Below, one piece after another: positions 44,873-56,735 of a stretch of 64,000 nt of DNA. The translations under genes were made by a program, and so were the position numbers. The stretch spans positions 81,376,634 to 81,440,633 of the forward strand of contig CM066997.1 of assembly GCA_033977485.1 (NCBI GenBank). Direction: 5' to 3'. How positions within the stretch are numbered: the stretch's first letter is position 1; each line of letters begins with the position of its first letter. Origin of the DNA: Hydrangea macrophylla. Lineage: Eukaryota > Streptophyta > Magnoliopsida > Cornales > Hydrangeaceae. Under the pieces are notes generated by a model. That model made no database searches, was not told the origin of the DNA, and saw only the letters and a list, made by a program, of their open reading frames with translations.

Positions 44873-46389
44873 TGGTTTGAGGCATGGACCGTGACTTTAA
44901 TCTCTCAAATGCTCATAACTTTTTGCCTAGGCACCAGTGAGGTAACCTAGCGAGCTCTTTTCTCTCTTTTGTTATTGCTCACCTTAGATTTAGCTCTAAC
45001 TCTTGCCTAGGCGTCCTTTCGGATTTTTGACCTAGCGAGCCATCCTTCTTTTCTTTTTGAAAGTCTACCTACGTACCCCCCAAGTGGGGATCAGGTCCAA
45101 CGTAGTTCGGGCCATGGTTGGAAAGAAGCGGGTTGATTTTTAGGTAGGTGGGGTGACCGAACCGTTGTGGTTGCCTACGTATCCCCGAGCGGGAATCAGG
45201 TCGAGCGTAGTTCAAGGCAAGGCTTGAAATAAGGGGTTTGAGGTATGAGGGTTTTTCAAACCAAACGTCAAAGAAGTTCAAACTTGAGCCACTTATGGTA
45301 GCTTTGAATAAAAGGATTTAGTTTCAATCTCCCTTTCTTTTCTTTTTTCTTTTTCTTTTTGTTTTGTTTTGAGGATTGATCCTTTTCACTTTCGCCTAGC
45401 CAGTCAATTTTGCGTTTTAATGTAGTCGATTCTTGTGAAATCTTTCAATCGCTATCTCAGAATTTCAGAATGTGCATGTCAGCTCTCGGAATTTATTTGT
45501 GGTCATTCCGTGCCTTTTGAAATGTGATCTTGGCACGTTCTTAAGATGTATTTTGAAGCGTATGATTCTATCAAAATTTTTCTCCAACATTTTGACTGGC
45601 TAGGGTTAGATTTTGGAAATCAACACCTTTTTCAGCTCTAACTTTTGCCTAGGTGCCCTTTCGGGTTTTCAACCTAGCGAGCTTTCTCTTTTCTTTTCTT
45701 TTCTTTTCTTTTCTTTTTCTTTTTTTTTTTTGTTTTTTTTTTTGAAAGTGGAGATGAAACTCACTGAAATGTTTGGCTACTATCAAGGGCTAAGTTTGCA
45801 TTGCTTTTAATCAGACAGATTGCGTGGTTCCCAATTGGATTGGGCTTAAGGCTTCGAAATGGTGGAAAAAGGGTGTTGGGCAAGCCCCAAGTCAGTTCCA
45901 AGCATGTCTTTTTGAGATTTGATCAAAAGCATCTTTAAATTCTTAAAGTAAGACTATTCAATTCTCAGTTCTTCTTCAGTGTCAGCGCAAAATTGACTTT
46001 GACCTTTCAGGATTTTCTGTTTGAGTTAAAAAGAAAACTATTTTTTTTTAGCATAGTAATATCCATGGTAATTTGAAAAGTGACACTTCAGTTTAGTGAT
46101 TCATGCATTTATGACTAGGCACCTCAGATTAAGCAAAATGAGATTTCATTCCATCAAATAGAGAATGTTACAGACTCATAACAACTTGATGACAGACGGA
46201 CTCGACCACAAGACTAAACAAAACACACAACAGACTCGATTGGACTTGACCCGGTCTCAAATGGAATGTCACAGTGACTCGCTTATTCTTTTTTTTTTTT
46301 TTTTTTTTTTAAAGAGCATCCTCAAAAAGTCCCAAACACCATCGCTTCACTGGCACAGGTTCAACATTCATGGTCCTCAGCGAAGGGGA
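44873..46389 (-). other. P2 3' untranslated part downstream of gag
   Basis: No pol motif is seen in any frame. It contains two CTACGT...ACGTAG motifs (45064-45107 and 45172-45213), repeated CGCTAGG...CCTAGGCAAAA blocks (about 44920, 45000 and 45645), and long T runs at 45690-45745 and 46284-46312 (A-rich on the sense strand). Confidence 0.6.
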
Positions 46390-47661
46390 TCATTGAAATG
46401 GATAGGTCATGGGTTGGTCCAGACCGAGGTAGTGAATTGGATTGGGGTGCTGTGCATCATCTAAGAGATCCTGAATTGAGTGACGGAGCCTCTTACAGTT
46501 GTCGGTCTCATGCCCTTGGTCTTGGTGGTAATCACAATACTTGGATTCATTGTACCCAAGAGGTGGGTGATTAGGAGGCTTAGTAGGCTCCAAAGGTACA
46601 AGGTGGCCCTTTTGAACAAGGTGATTGAGAGCGGAGGGTAAGCTCATGTCAAGTGGTGTGAAGAGTCTTTGGTTTCCTTTCTTGTGCCTCTTACTGCAAT
46701 CATTTTGGCTTGATGATGGGCTTAAGGCATTGACATCTAGGCTCTCTTGATCTTCACCAAAGGTATGGGGTCTCTTCTCCTTTTGCAGTGACCCAGCACC
46801 ATTGATCTTGCCTTCACATATAGCATCCTCGATTCTAGTCCCAACCTCAAACAACTCTTCAAATGTTGAGATGGACTGGTAGAATAGTTTTTCATGGTAT
46901 ACTGGTTGCAGGTTCTTGACCAGCATACGTACTTGCTCTTTCTCAATAGGCCTGTGGATCATTTGGGCTACTTTATTCCTCCATCTGCTCAAAAATACAG
47001 CGAAGGACTCATTGAAATTCTGCCTGGTAGTTTCCAGATCTCGGATGGTGACATCAAGCTCTTGGTTGTAGGAGTAGTGATCAATGAAAGTTCTAGCAAC
47101 ATCTTCCCAAACTCGGGTCTTGGAAGTTTCAAGGGTTAGGAACCAGGATAGTGCGGCTTTCTGGAGGGTTTGAGGGAACAGCATAGCTATGTGCTCATGG
47201 GTGCAGCCCATTGACTGGAAAATGCTCATACAAAACTTTACGTGGCTCTTTGGATTTCCAGTTCCGTCAAAACGGTCAATTTCAGGCATCTTGAAGTTCT
47301 CGGGTAGCCTCACCTTGTTGGGCTCAAACAATCCTTCCAGATCTAACATGTAATCATCAACTCCCTTACTCTTCCTTAGTATGTTCTCAAGCTTGTCGAC
47401 CTTGTCCATTTTCTCTTGGAGCTTTTTCTCATATACAGGCGGCGGGACCTCTTGAAACCGTTCTTCTTCCCCATTATTCTCGGGAGGCGGTCCAAATCTA
47501 GGCGGTGGTGGTGGCATGAACCCTTGTAGTGGTGGGAACCCAGGTGGGTACTGTGGTTGCTGTTGTCGGAACTCTTCCATAAATTTCAGAACTTGAGTCA
47601 GCCGATCTGACTGTTGATTTATTAATTCAGTGACCTTGGCTTCCAAAGTTTCCTGATTCAT
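46390..47661 (-). CDS. gag: P2 Gag, intact
   Basis: About 423 residues from the ATG of MNQETLEAKVTELINQQSDR, the start equivalent to that of P1; the frame is open 11 codons further up. In order: a coiled-coil-like N-terminus (residues 1-35), a proline-rich linker, KKLQEKMDKVDKLENILRKS, then the capsid-like core with PEIDRFDGTGNPKSHVKFCM and ALSWFLTLETSKTRVWEDVA. The core continues through RDLETTRQNFNESFAVFLSR and FEELFEVGTRIEDAI. A basic stretch follows, then the zinc-knuckle-like CDYHQDQGHETDNCKRLRHS and a conserved end NPIHYLGLDQP. It resembles Ogre/Tat Gag. The product should assemble virus-like particles with enzymes supplied by another element. It is not interrupted by stops. Confidence 0.85.
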   Translation of the reverse strand: MNQETLEAKVTELINQQSDRLTQVLKFMEEFRQQQPQYPPGFPPLQGFMPPPPPRFGPPPENNGEEERFQEVPPPVYEKKLQEKMDKVDKLENILRKSKGVDDYMLDLEGLFEPNKVRLPENFKMPEIDRFDGTGNPKSHVKFCMSIFQSMGCTHEHIAMLFPQTLQKAALSWFLTLETSKTRVWEDVARTFIDHYSYNQELDVTIRDLETTRQNFNESFAVFLSRWRNKVAQMIHRPIEKEQVRMLVKNLQPVYHEKLFYQSISTFEELFEVGTRIEDAICEGKINGAGSLQKEKRPHTFGEDQESLDVNALSPSSSQNDCSKRHKKGNQRLFTPLDMSLPSALNHLVQKGHLVPLEPTKPPNHPPLGYNESKYCDYHQDQGHETDNCKRLRHSIQDLLDDAQHPNPIHYLGLDQPMTYPFQ

Positions 47662-48035
47662 GTTGAATTTTCTCGGCGGACTGATTCTAACCAAATGACT
47701 GCTCGAACTTCTGACCCAGGATGGGGATCTCAGTGGCTGATTTTGGGAATCTACAATGACCTATAGATTCGAGAGGAGTGTATCAGATTCTGATAGTGAT
47801 GACTAGAGAGACAATGACAGTGAGGTTAAGGAAGATGGACTGACTTATGTACAGACTGACTGAGATAGTGTGCGCAGACTAATGAGAATGGTGTATGCAC
47901 ATGAGACAAGCATGCAGATGCAAGCCCTAATCTATATGATGCCCCTACTTCTAACAGATAGAAGTTAAACAAATAAGGTCCTAGCCATACAGAGTGTGCT
48001 AACCTTACTTTCCAGTATGATCACCAAGGGATAAC
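47662..48035 (-). other. P2 leader next to gag
   Basis: Non-coding. It is homologous in inverted form to 53400-53766 of P1 (for example GATTAGGGCTTGCAT and AAGGTCCTAGCC in both). Confidence 0.6.
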
Positions 48036-48630
48036 AGGGATTTCCGGGATACTTTGGGAATTTCGGATAGAGTTTCTGGGAGAAACATGGGTTTGGAAGA
48101 TTCGGAGAAATTTCTAGAAGTCATTTGAGTTTCTAGGAGAAAAAAGGATTTCCGGTTGATTTGGACTGAGCTTCTAGGAAAAACTGGTATTTTGGGTATT
48201 TCTGAGAAATATGGATAGAGTTTCCAGGGGAAACAAGTATATCTGGGCATTTCTGGGTGATTTGGGCAGAGATGTTGGATTTTTGGAGAATTTGGGAGTT
48301 TTGGGCAGAGCTTATGGGAAAACAGGTACTTTGGATATTTCTAGGAAATTTGGATAGAGTTTCTAGGAGATAGGACAGAGTTTTTGGGAGAAACTGGTAT
48401 ATCTGGGAAATCAGGGAGATTTAGACAGAGTTTTTTTTTTTTTTTTTTGGGAAAAACTGGTTAATATGGTTATATCTGGGATATCTGGACAGAGTTTCTG
48501 GGAAAAATTGGTTAATATGGGTGTATCTGGGATATCTGGACAGAGTTTCTAGGAGAAACTGGACAATATGGTTATATCTGGGATATCTGGACAGAGTTTC
48601 TGGGAGAAACAGGTTATGATGGTGATCATA
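48036..48630 (-). repeat. P2 leader tandem repeats
   Basis: On the sense strand, TTTCTCCCAGAAACTCTGTC recurs about 11 times at 45-55 bp, separated by TATCCCAGATATAACC-like spacers. The same array is in the P1 leader (52860-53350). Confidence 0.85.
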
Positions 48631-49238
48631 CTGTCTAGCTAGTTTTCATACTCCTATGTCCTAGGACCAACAAACAAGGCTTGCGGTGTATATCTTTGTG
48701 AACATGGAGCAGACTTCCTTACCATGGTGCCTAGGCAGGTCACTCAATGTGGTCACATGTAAGTGATTGCCTTGGGGATCATAAGAGAGAAGTTCTGCCT
48801 CATGCCACATAAGCGTCTACACCGCGCAGGTAATCCCGTCAGGGCATACAACAGTTATATCACATTGTCCTATCTGAAAAGATAAATGAACAGTCCTATG
48901 AAAGGTTCTACAGGAATCTATATGCAAAGGCTGGGTTTAGTCAAAGAGGGTTCGTTGACGAGAGTTCCAATATACCGTCAGGGAGACAGTACGGAGGTTT
49001 TTACTCTTTTTGATATACCTTGGAAGGTACAGTATCAACGGTGACTTGTGCCCTGGCACAGCAAGACCTGAACAATGTCAGCGCCGCGTTTCAGACACAG
49101 TCAGAGGGAGGGGAAATGCAAGAGTGCAATGCGGTGAACCAGATACAGTAAAAAGATGATTTTAAGGATGCTTCTTATGAGTCAAACCTCTGTTTTATTT
49201 TGTTTTGAAAATAAATATCCCCAGCAGAGTCGCCAGAT
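48631..49238 (-). other. P2 proximal leader and PBS
   Basis: The PBS complement is at 49218-49235 (sense TGGCGACTCTGCTGGGGA). The unbroken target sequence into which P2 jumped in P1 can be read around 48920-48950. No ORF. Confidence 0.8.
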
Positions 49239-52200
49239 TGTGGATACCGGAAGTGGACCACTTCTCTCTCGTTTGAGATTGTTTTGAAAAGGAATTTGAC
49301 TTGGATCAAAGAAAAGAAAATGGTCTGTTGAAAACAGATACAGAGTCGCCACTTGGTCTTTAAGGAACCAAGAAACCTAATTTTGACTCACCCAAGCGGA
49401 TAAAGGGCACCGGCCCTTCATAACCAAAGAACTTGGTTCGGGGTTTTGGTACGAGAGAGGAAGGAGCCTTTGTCGCGACTAAAACACCCTCAAACTCGCC
49501 CCGTCTTTCGACGGGCCTCAATTAGCATCCAAATAATCATCTTGTACTATGTATGGTTCGGCAATTAATGATTACATTACATAAGAAACTTGAAAATGGA
49601 AGATCTAAAGATAAAATATCATTCATAAGATCTAAATCAAATATCATGCAATGTAAAGTGAAAGATCACACAAACAAACCTAGGAAAAATCGTCTAATCA
49701 TATATCAATTAATCAAGTTTTCCTAATCTAAAGGGGACATGAATTGTTCTTGAAACAAATAAACAAAGAAATCAAAATATGCTTAGCAAACTAGTATGAT
49801 GCATGTTATTCTTTGATGAAAGAAGACCTCTCAATCCCCGGGACGGATGAGAAAGGATGATTAGATCAAAGGGGAAGCATGAACGGGTGATCGAGTTCAT
49901 TCCTTATAATCTCCTTAGATTAAGAGTTACAAAAACCCCAAATCTTGCATGAATGCAATGTATGTATCTAAAGTGTACAAAGGTTGTAGTGTGTTTTGGG
50001 TACATGGATTCCTAGAGTGACTTAGAAGTCTAAAATGTGTATGAATGAATGAATGAAATTAACATGGGATGTGTACAAATGTAGTATGAACTACTTCCTA
50101 AGGTATGAACTAATTTGGAATGCATATGAGCATCAAATCAAAGAATGAAAGTTGAAATGTGCTTGCTGTGAATAGTGGACAGAACAGTAGCATCATCTTT
50201 GGAAAATTGAAAAGAGGGGTTAGGAATGTTTTCAATGCATGATTTTTTATGGAGATGTTCCTTATTGTGTCTAAAACACAACCCAAAAGGCCGATCTTGA
50301 ATAGCTATCACAGATTGAGAGAAATTATATAAACAATAGAGGTCACTCAGAAACAGAGTTCGTACTGTCGACTGAAATGTTAGAAAATCTTAGAAAATGA
50401 GAAAGAATGATCTAGAAGCCCATTTTATACAGAACGTTCCCTAAGACATTGAATTTTAAGGGAAAAATAAGTTAGGACCACCCCTTTTGGAAAAGTTGTC
50501 TGGAAAAGAGGTCGTAAGTTGACCTAGCTGCTGTGACAGCAAAAACAGAATGTTTGGAAGGAATGTTGGGACCCAAATGGACCATTTCCAAGTACTTCCA
50601 AGTTAAACCAAAAATCATGGGTGTTCTCCAATGAGTTAGGAAGACTTTCCAAGTGGCCTTGTATCCATATGTTGAGTATTGAGTTCTAGAAAAATCTTTG
50701 AACTCAACTCACTCACTGTTTTGACTCATTGTTTTGAAGATTTTGGAGAAAACAAAGTTTTGTTTCTTGAAATCAAATGAGAGGGATTGAGAGGGGTTTT
50801 GAAATAGATGTTTTGAAAACATGTTTTCAACACTCAATAAGGATCATAGCCACTTAGAATACCTACATCAAACTCATCATTTAAGAACCTCCAAGATTGT
50901 TGGAGAGATTTATTTTATTTTTGGGCATAACTTCAATACATTCCAAGAATACCTTGGAAGTATTGAGGTTATGATCATCATCTATCAAACATGTTTTTGA
51001 GGTCAAGAGCTACTATCCATAAGGATTCACTCACCCCAAACTTCATGTCATCACTTAGATGATGATGAACTAGTAAGTAAATAAAGAAAAGAAAAAGAAA
51101 TGAGATAAGGAGAGATGAACATATATATAATCAAAGCAAGTAAATAGCAATCAATAGATGATAATCAATGTGATTTTGGACTTGTAGCTTGGTGTTTCAC
51201 TCATAGATTTTGACATTTGGACATGGAAGTAGCTTCCTATCTCATGAATGCTCAAGAATGAGGGTTGGAGTGGACTTTGAATGTGAAGTATATAGAAGGA
51301 TGATGGAAGAAAACAAGAATAAAACTCACTTTCTTATGGAAAATCAATGGGAGAAGCTCCCTTTCTCTCTTCTAAACCTATCTCTATCTCTCTTCTTCTC
51401 TACAACTTTTTAAGCTTTGCACTTGGCCCCCCCAAAATGAAGAGCAATGGGGGGTTTAAATAGGCCAATTTGGGGTGATTTTGGGGTTTTAGAAGTACTC
51501 CCATTGGTCCCAAACAACTGTGAACATAAAACTATGTCGTTTTGGCTTTCAATTAATCAAATTGGACCCCCAAAAAAATTACAAAAATGGACTCTGCGAG
51601 GGATGAGTGCCGCGGCGGCACTGGGCCAGTGCCGCGGCGGCAGTGGGCCAGTGCCGCGGCAGCACTACTCCTCAGACGCCCAGAAATTTACGTTTAGGCC
51701 CCCAGAGGTTCCGGTATTCACGAAAAGGCCCTATTTTGTCCGAAATTCACAGAAAATGCATACGAACTCCAAATTGAGGTTGTGATATACCGTTGGAAAG
51801 GTAATGGAGTCTACTTTACATAAAAAATAGTTCGGGGATAGGTCACTTTAAAAAGTTTTGCGGTATTCGCGATAAAAGCTGATTTGATCGCATTTTCCAC
51901 CTTCGGAAATTCAAAATAAATTCGTTTTAAATCCAGGAATTATGTGCGATATACCGTTGGAAAGCTATTGACCTCTAGTATCCATGAAAAATATTTGAAA
52001 ATTGTTTCGGTGCCCCGATTCCAAAGTCAAATCTTGGTCAAACTGGTCAAACCTGGGATTCCCGGGAAGTTCTGGGAACCTCCGGGAGCTCCCAGGAGCC
52101 GACGTTTTCGCGCGATTCTCTTTTAAAACTCATTTTAATACTTTTCTAATGATTCCGGTGAATTCGGACGATTTTGGTCAAACTTGATCAAACTCTGGTC

Positions 52201-52523
52201 AAACCTGGTCAAACCTTGGTCAAACCGGTCAACGGGGACTTTCGGGGAACTTCCGGGACTTCCGGGGGTCTCTGGGAGCTGACGATTTCATCCAGTTTTA
52301 CTTAAAAACTCATTTTATCATTTTTCTTACGACATAGCATGTTTTCAGAACTTTGGGACCAAATCTGGGAGTACTTCGGACTTTCAGGGGTATTTTGGTC
52401 ATTCTGAGCATTCTGAGAGATAGAGCTGACTTCCAAGAGTCCTTTTGAGTCTTTTACGATCATTGTGAACCACCAAGCTATGGGTCTCCTAAATCTGATA
52501 GCCGACAAAATGGGGTGTCTACA
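49239..52523 (-). repeat. 5' LTR of P2
   Basis: 3285 bp, differing from the 38983 LTR by scattered single bases. GC-rich dyads are at 51607-51621, 51629-51643 and 51651-51665. It faces the P1 3' LTR (58891) in inverted orientation. Confidence 0.95.
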
Positions 52524-52528
52524 CCAGC

Positions 52529-53766
52529 CTTTGCATATAGATTCCTGTAGAACCTTTCATAGGACTGTTCATTTATCTTTTCAGATAGGACAATGTGATA
52601 TAACTGTTGTATGCCCTGACGGGATTACCTGCGCGGTGTAGACGCTTATGTGGCATAGAACAGAACCCCTTTCTTATGGTTCCCAAGGCAATCACTCACA
52701 TGTGATCACATTGAGTTGACCTGCCTAAGCATCATGACAAGGATGTCTGCTCCATGCTCGCAAAGATATACACCGCAAACCTTGTTTGTCGGTCTTGAGA
52801 CATAGGAGTATAAAAACTTGCTAGACAGTATGATCACCATCATCACCTATTCTCGTCGTATATCCCTATTCCTTCCAAAAACTCTACCCAACTCATCAGG
52901 ATACCCCTGTTTCTCCCAGAAATTCTGTCCAAATATCCCAGATATAACCATCATAACCTGTTCCTCCCAGAAACTCTGTCCAGACATCCCAAATATATAT
53001 TAACCTGTTTCTCACAGAAACTCTGTCTAGACATCCCAGATACATATTAACCTGTTTCTCCCAAAAACTCTGTCTAGATATCCCATATATAACCGTACTA
53101 ACCCGTTTTTCCCAGAAACTCTGTCTAAATCTCCCTGATTTCCTAGATATACTAGTTTCTCCCAGAAACTCTGTCCTATCTTCCCAGATATACTTGTTTC
53201 TCCTAGAAACTCTATCCATATTCCTTAGAAATACCCAAAAATACCAGTTTCTCCTAGAAGCTCAGTCCAAATCAACCAGAAACCCCTATTTCTCCTAGAA
53301 ACTCAAATGACTTCTAGAATTTTCTCCGAATCTTCCAAACCCATGTTTCTCCCAAAAACTCTATCTGAAATTCCCAAAGTATCCCGGAAATCCCTGTTAT
53401 CCCCTTGGTGATCATACTGGAGAGTAAGGTTAGCACACTCTGTATGGCTAGGACCTTATTTGTTTAACTGCTATCTGTTAGAAGTAGGGGCATCATATAG
53501 ATTAGGGCTTGCATCCGCATGCTTGTCTCATTTGCATACACCGTTCCTATCGATCTGCACGCACTATTTCAGTCAGGCTGTACACGAGTCAGTCCACGTC
53601 TGTTAACATCACTATAGTTGTCATCTCAATCATCACTGTTACAAGTCTAACACAGTCTTTTCACACCTATATGTCAGTACAAGTTTTGAGCACCCAGGAT
53701 CTGCATTTGTGAGTCAGAGGATTAAGGAGTCACCTTGTCAGAATCACTCAGCTGAAAGTCAGCTTT
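52529..53766 (+). other. Distal leader of P1 with tandem repeats
   Basis: This continues the leader broken at 38982. Repeats of TTTCTCCCAGAAACTCTGTC at about 47-53 bp fill 52860-53350. The rest is non-coding up to the gag start. Confidence 0.8.
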
Positions 53767-54993
53767 ATGGATCCAGAAGGTTTGGAAGCAAGAATGACAG
53801 AAATGATCAACCAACAGTCTGAACGGTTGGCCCAAGTTTTATCCTTCATGGAGGAATTGAAGCAGCAGCGGCCGCAGCCTCCACCTGGGTTTGAACCACC
53901 CCTACATGAGAACGACGGAGAAGAAGTATGGTTTCAAGGGGTCCCGCCGCCTGCATATGAGAAAAAGCTCCAAGAGAAAATGGATAAGGTCGACAAGCTC
54001 GAGAACATACTAAGGAAGAGTAAAGGGATCGATGACTACATGCTAGATCTGGAAGGCCTTTTTGAGCCTGTTAAGCTGAAACTGCCGAAAAACTTCAAGA
54101 TGCCTGAAATTGATCGTTTTGATGGAACTGGGAATCCGAAGAGCCATGTAAAGTTCTGCATGAGTGTTTTCCAATCAATGGGCTGCAGCCATGAGCACAT
54201 CGCAATGTTGTTCCCTCAAACCCTCGCCAAGGCTGCTCTATCTTGGTTTCTGACCTTGGAGGTTTCTAAGACGCGGACTTGGGAAGATATAGTCCAGGTC
54301 TTCGTTGATCATTACTCCTACAACCAAGAGCTCGATGTCACCATTCGGGATCTGGAGACTACCCGGCAGAACTTCAATGAGTCATTCGCTGCATTCTTGA
54401 GCAGATGGAGGAACAAAGTGGCCCAAATGACCCACAGACCTATTGAGAAAGAGCAAGTACGTATGCTGATTAAGAATATGCAACCAGTATATCATGACAA
54501 ACTATTCTACCAATCCATCTCCACATTCGAAGAGCTATTTGAAATAGGCACCAGAATAGAGGATGCCATCAAAGAAGGAAAGTTCAAAAAGGATGAACCC
54601 CAACACCAGTCCAAGAGACCTAACTACTCCCTGGACTCCCCGGATATCAATGCACTTAGCAACCAATCAATGGCCTGCGCCCTTCGTCCATACCAGTCCA
54701 TTCTGCCAAATCGCCCAAAAGGCCCTCGCGAATTCTCCAAACTTGACGTTCCTCTTTCCACAGCCTTGGACCACCTACTCAGAAAGGGCCACCTACAGCT
54801 CCTCCCTCACAAACCGCTACCGGATCCCATACCCTCCCACTACAACATGAGCCTACGATGTGCTTACCACCAAAATCTAGGCCATGCCACCGATCAATGC
54901 ATCCGCCTCCGCCATGACATTCAGAACCTTATAGAAGATGTCCCGTATCCTAATCCCATCCACTATCTTGGCTTGGACCAACCGATCGAATGA
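53767..54993 (+). CDS. gag: P1 Gag, intact
   Basis: 408 residues starting MDPEGLEARMTEMINQQSER. The layout is as in P2: N-terminal helix, short proline stretch, KKLQEKMDKVDKLENILRKS, PEIDRFDGTGNPKSHVKFCM, ALSWFLTLEVSKTRTWEDIV, RDLETTRQNFNESFAAFLSR, FEELFEIGTRIEDAI. The C-terminal knuckle-like segment is CAYHQNLGHATDQCIRLRHD and the end is NPIHYLGLDQPIE. The core is much better conserved with P2 than the proline linker and the region before the knuckle. That pattern and the lack of stops suggest selection on the protein. No protease or RT follows. Confidence 0.88.
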   Translation: MDPEGLEARMTEMINQQSERLAQVLSFMEELKQQRPQPPPGFEPPLHENDGEEVWFQGVPPPAYEKKLQEKMDKVDKLENILRKSKGIDDYMLDLEGLFEPVKLKLPKNFKMPEIDRFDGTGNPKSHVKFCMSVFQSMGCSHEHIAMLFPQTLAKAALSWFLTLEVSKTRTWEDIVQVFVDHYSYNQELDVTIRDLETTRQNFNESFAAFLSRWRNKVAQMTHRPIEKEQVRMLIKNMQPVYHDKLFYQSISTFEELFEIGTRIEDAIKEGKFKKDEPQHQSKRPNYSLDSPDINALSNQSMACALRPYQSILPNRPKGPREFSKLDVPLSTALDHLLRKGHLQLLPHKPLPDPIPSHYNMSLRCAYHQNLGHATDQCIRLRHDIQNLIEDVPYPNPIHYLGLDQPIE

Positions 54994-56514
54994 TCCCTTC
55001 CGTCGATGCTAATGAATGTTGAAGCTATGCAGTAAAGTGATTGTGTTTGGAACTTCTGCTAAAAAAAAATAGAATAAGAAAAATAAATGGGTCGCAAAGA
55101 CACTCCATTTGAGACCGGGTCGAGTCAAGTTGAGTATGTTCTATATTCCGAGTCCATTTCAATTCTAGTCTTGTGATCGAGTTGTTAATAAGTTTGTAAA
55201 CTTTCTCTATTGATGGAATGAAATCTCATTTTGCTTAATCTGATGTGCCTAGTCATAAATGCATGAATCACTAAACTAAAGTGTCACTTTTCAAATTACC
55301 ATGGATATTACTTTGCTAATAATTTTTCTACGACAAAACAAAAAAGAATGCTGAAAGGTTAAAGTCGATTTCACGTTGACACTGATGAAGAGCTGAGAAT
55401 TGAATAGTCTTACTTTAAGAATTTAAAGATGCTCTTGCCTCAATCTTGAAAAGACATACTTGAAACTGACTTGGGGCTTGCCCAACACCCTTTTTTCCAC
55501 CATTTCAAAGCCTTAAGCCCAATCCAATTGGGAGCCACGCAATCTGTCCGATTGAAAGCAATGCAAACTCAGCCCTTGATGGTGGCCAAACATTTCAGTG
55601 AGTTTCATCTCCACTTTTCAAAAAAAAAAACAAAAAAAAAACAAAAAAAAAATTCAAAAAAAAAAGAAAGAAAAAGAAAAGAAAAGGAAAAGCTCGCTAG
55701 GTTGAAAACCCGAAAGGGCACCTAGGCAAAAGTTAGAGCTGAGAAAGGTGTTGATTTCCAAAATCTGACCCTAGCCAGTCGAAATGTTGGAGAAAATTTT
55801 GATGAAACAAATGAGAAAATCATACGCTTCAAGATACATCTAAAGAACGTGCCAAGATCACATTTCAAAAGGCACGGAATGACCACAAATAAATTCAGAG
55901 AGCTGACATGCACATTCTGGTATTCTGAGATTGCGATTGAAAGATCTCACAAGAATCGACAATATTAAAAAGCAAAATTGACTGGCTAGGCGAAAGTGAA
56001 AAGGATCAATCCTCAAAATAAAACAAAAAGAAAAAGAAAAAGAAAAGAAAGGGAGATTGAAACTGAATTCCTTTATTCAAAGCTACCACAAGTGGCTCAA
56101 GTTTGAACTTATTTGACGATTGGTTTGAGAAACCCTTATACCCAATTTCTTTCAAGCCTTGCCTTGAACTACGCTCGACCTGATTCCCGCTCGGGGATAC
56201 GTAGGCAACCACAACGGTTCGGTCACCCCACCCACCTAAAAATCAATCCGCTTCTTTCCAACCATGGCCCGAACTACGTTGGACCTGATCCCCGCTCGGG
56301 GGTACGTAGGCAGACTTTCAAAAAGAAAAGAAGGATGGCTCGCTAGGTCGAAAATCCGAAAGGACACCTAGGCAAAAATTAGAGCTAAATCCAAGGTGAG
56401 CAATAACAAAAGAGAGAAAATAGCTTGCTAGGCCGCCTCCTTGGTGCCTGGGCAAAAATTATGAGCATTTGAGAGATTAAAGTCACGGTCCATGCCTCAA
56501 GCCAGAAAATCACC
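54994..56514 (+). other. P1 3' untranslated part, no pol
   Basis: It includes an A-rich stretch (55617-55690), CGCTAGG...CCTAGGCAAAA blocks (about 55694, 56339 and 56428) and two CTACGT...ACGTAG motifs (56166-56206 and 56271-56311). No coding motif is seen in any frame. Confidence 0.65.
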
Positions 56515-56735
56515 TTCCACACTAGGGGCAAACTTCGACTACCCGCCTCGTTTGCCTAACTTTTATTATCTACCCTTCACACAAGGGGCAAACTTCGGTC
56601 ACCTACCTCATTTGCCCGAAACCTCCAATGAACCTTCCTCCAAACTAGGGGCAAACTTCGGTCATTTACCTCATTTGCCTACCGATCCCACTTCATGCCC
56701 TTCAAACTAGGGGCAAACTTCGTTTGCCACCCGAT
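56515..56735 (+). repeat. P1 array of PPT-like hairpin units (four, about 61 bp)
   Basis: AGGGGCAAACTTCG occurs near 56524, 56585, 56647 and 56708. Each is followed by GTTTGCC or TTTGCC, which can pair with GGCAAAC. The true PPT of the element (AAAGAGGGGCAAAC, ending 58890) shares the decamer AGGGGCAAAC. Confidence 0.8.

Larger units (their letters stand above)
38983..52523 (-). mobile_element. P2: Gag-only Ogre-like element nested in P1
   Basis: It is 13,541 bp long with TSD CCAGC (38978-38982 and 52524-52528). It has the same family and layout as P1 but opposite orientation. Its own leader contains the uninterrupted version of the target (around 48920-48950), confirming the insertion point. 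The gag frame is open and pol is absent. Confidence 0.95.

Noticed and set aside
44592..44885. 97-codon minus-strand frame with repeated GANFG-HLPRLP
   Set aside because: It is created by the 61-bp PPT-like array; a similar frame at 56492-56710 has the same cause.
55617..55690. A-rich tract as the poly(A) tail of a LINE or SINE
   Set aside because: It lies inside P1 and has a matching T-rich tract in P2 at the equivalent place. No LINE ORF or TSD is seen.
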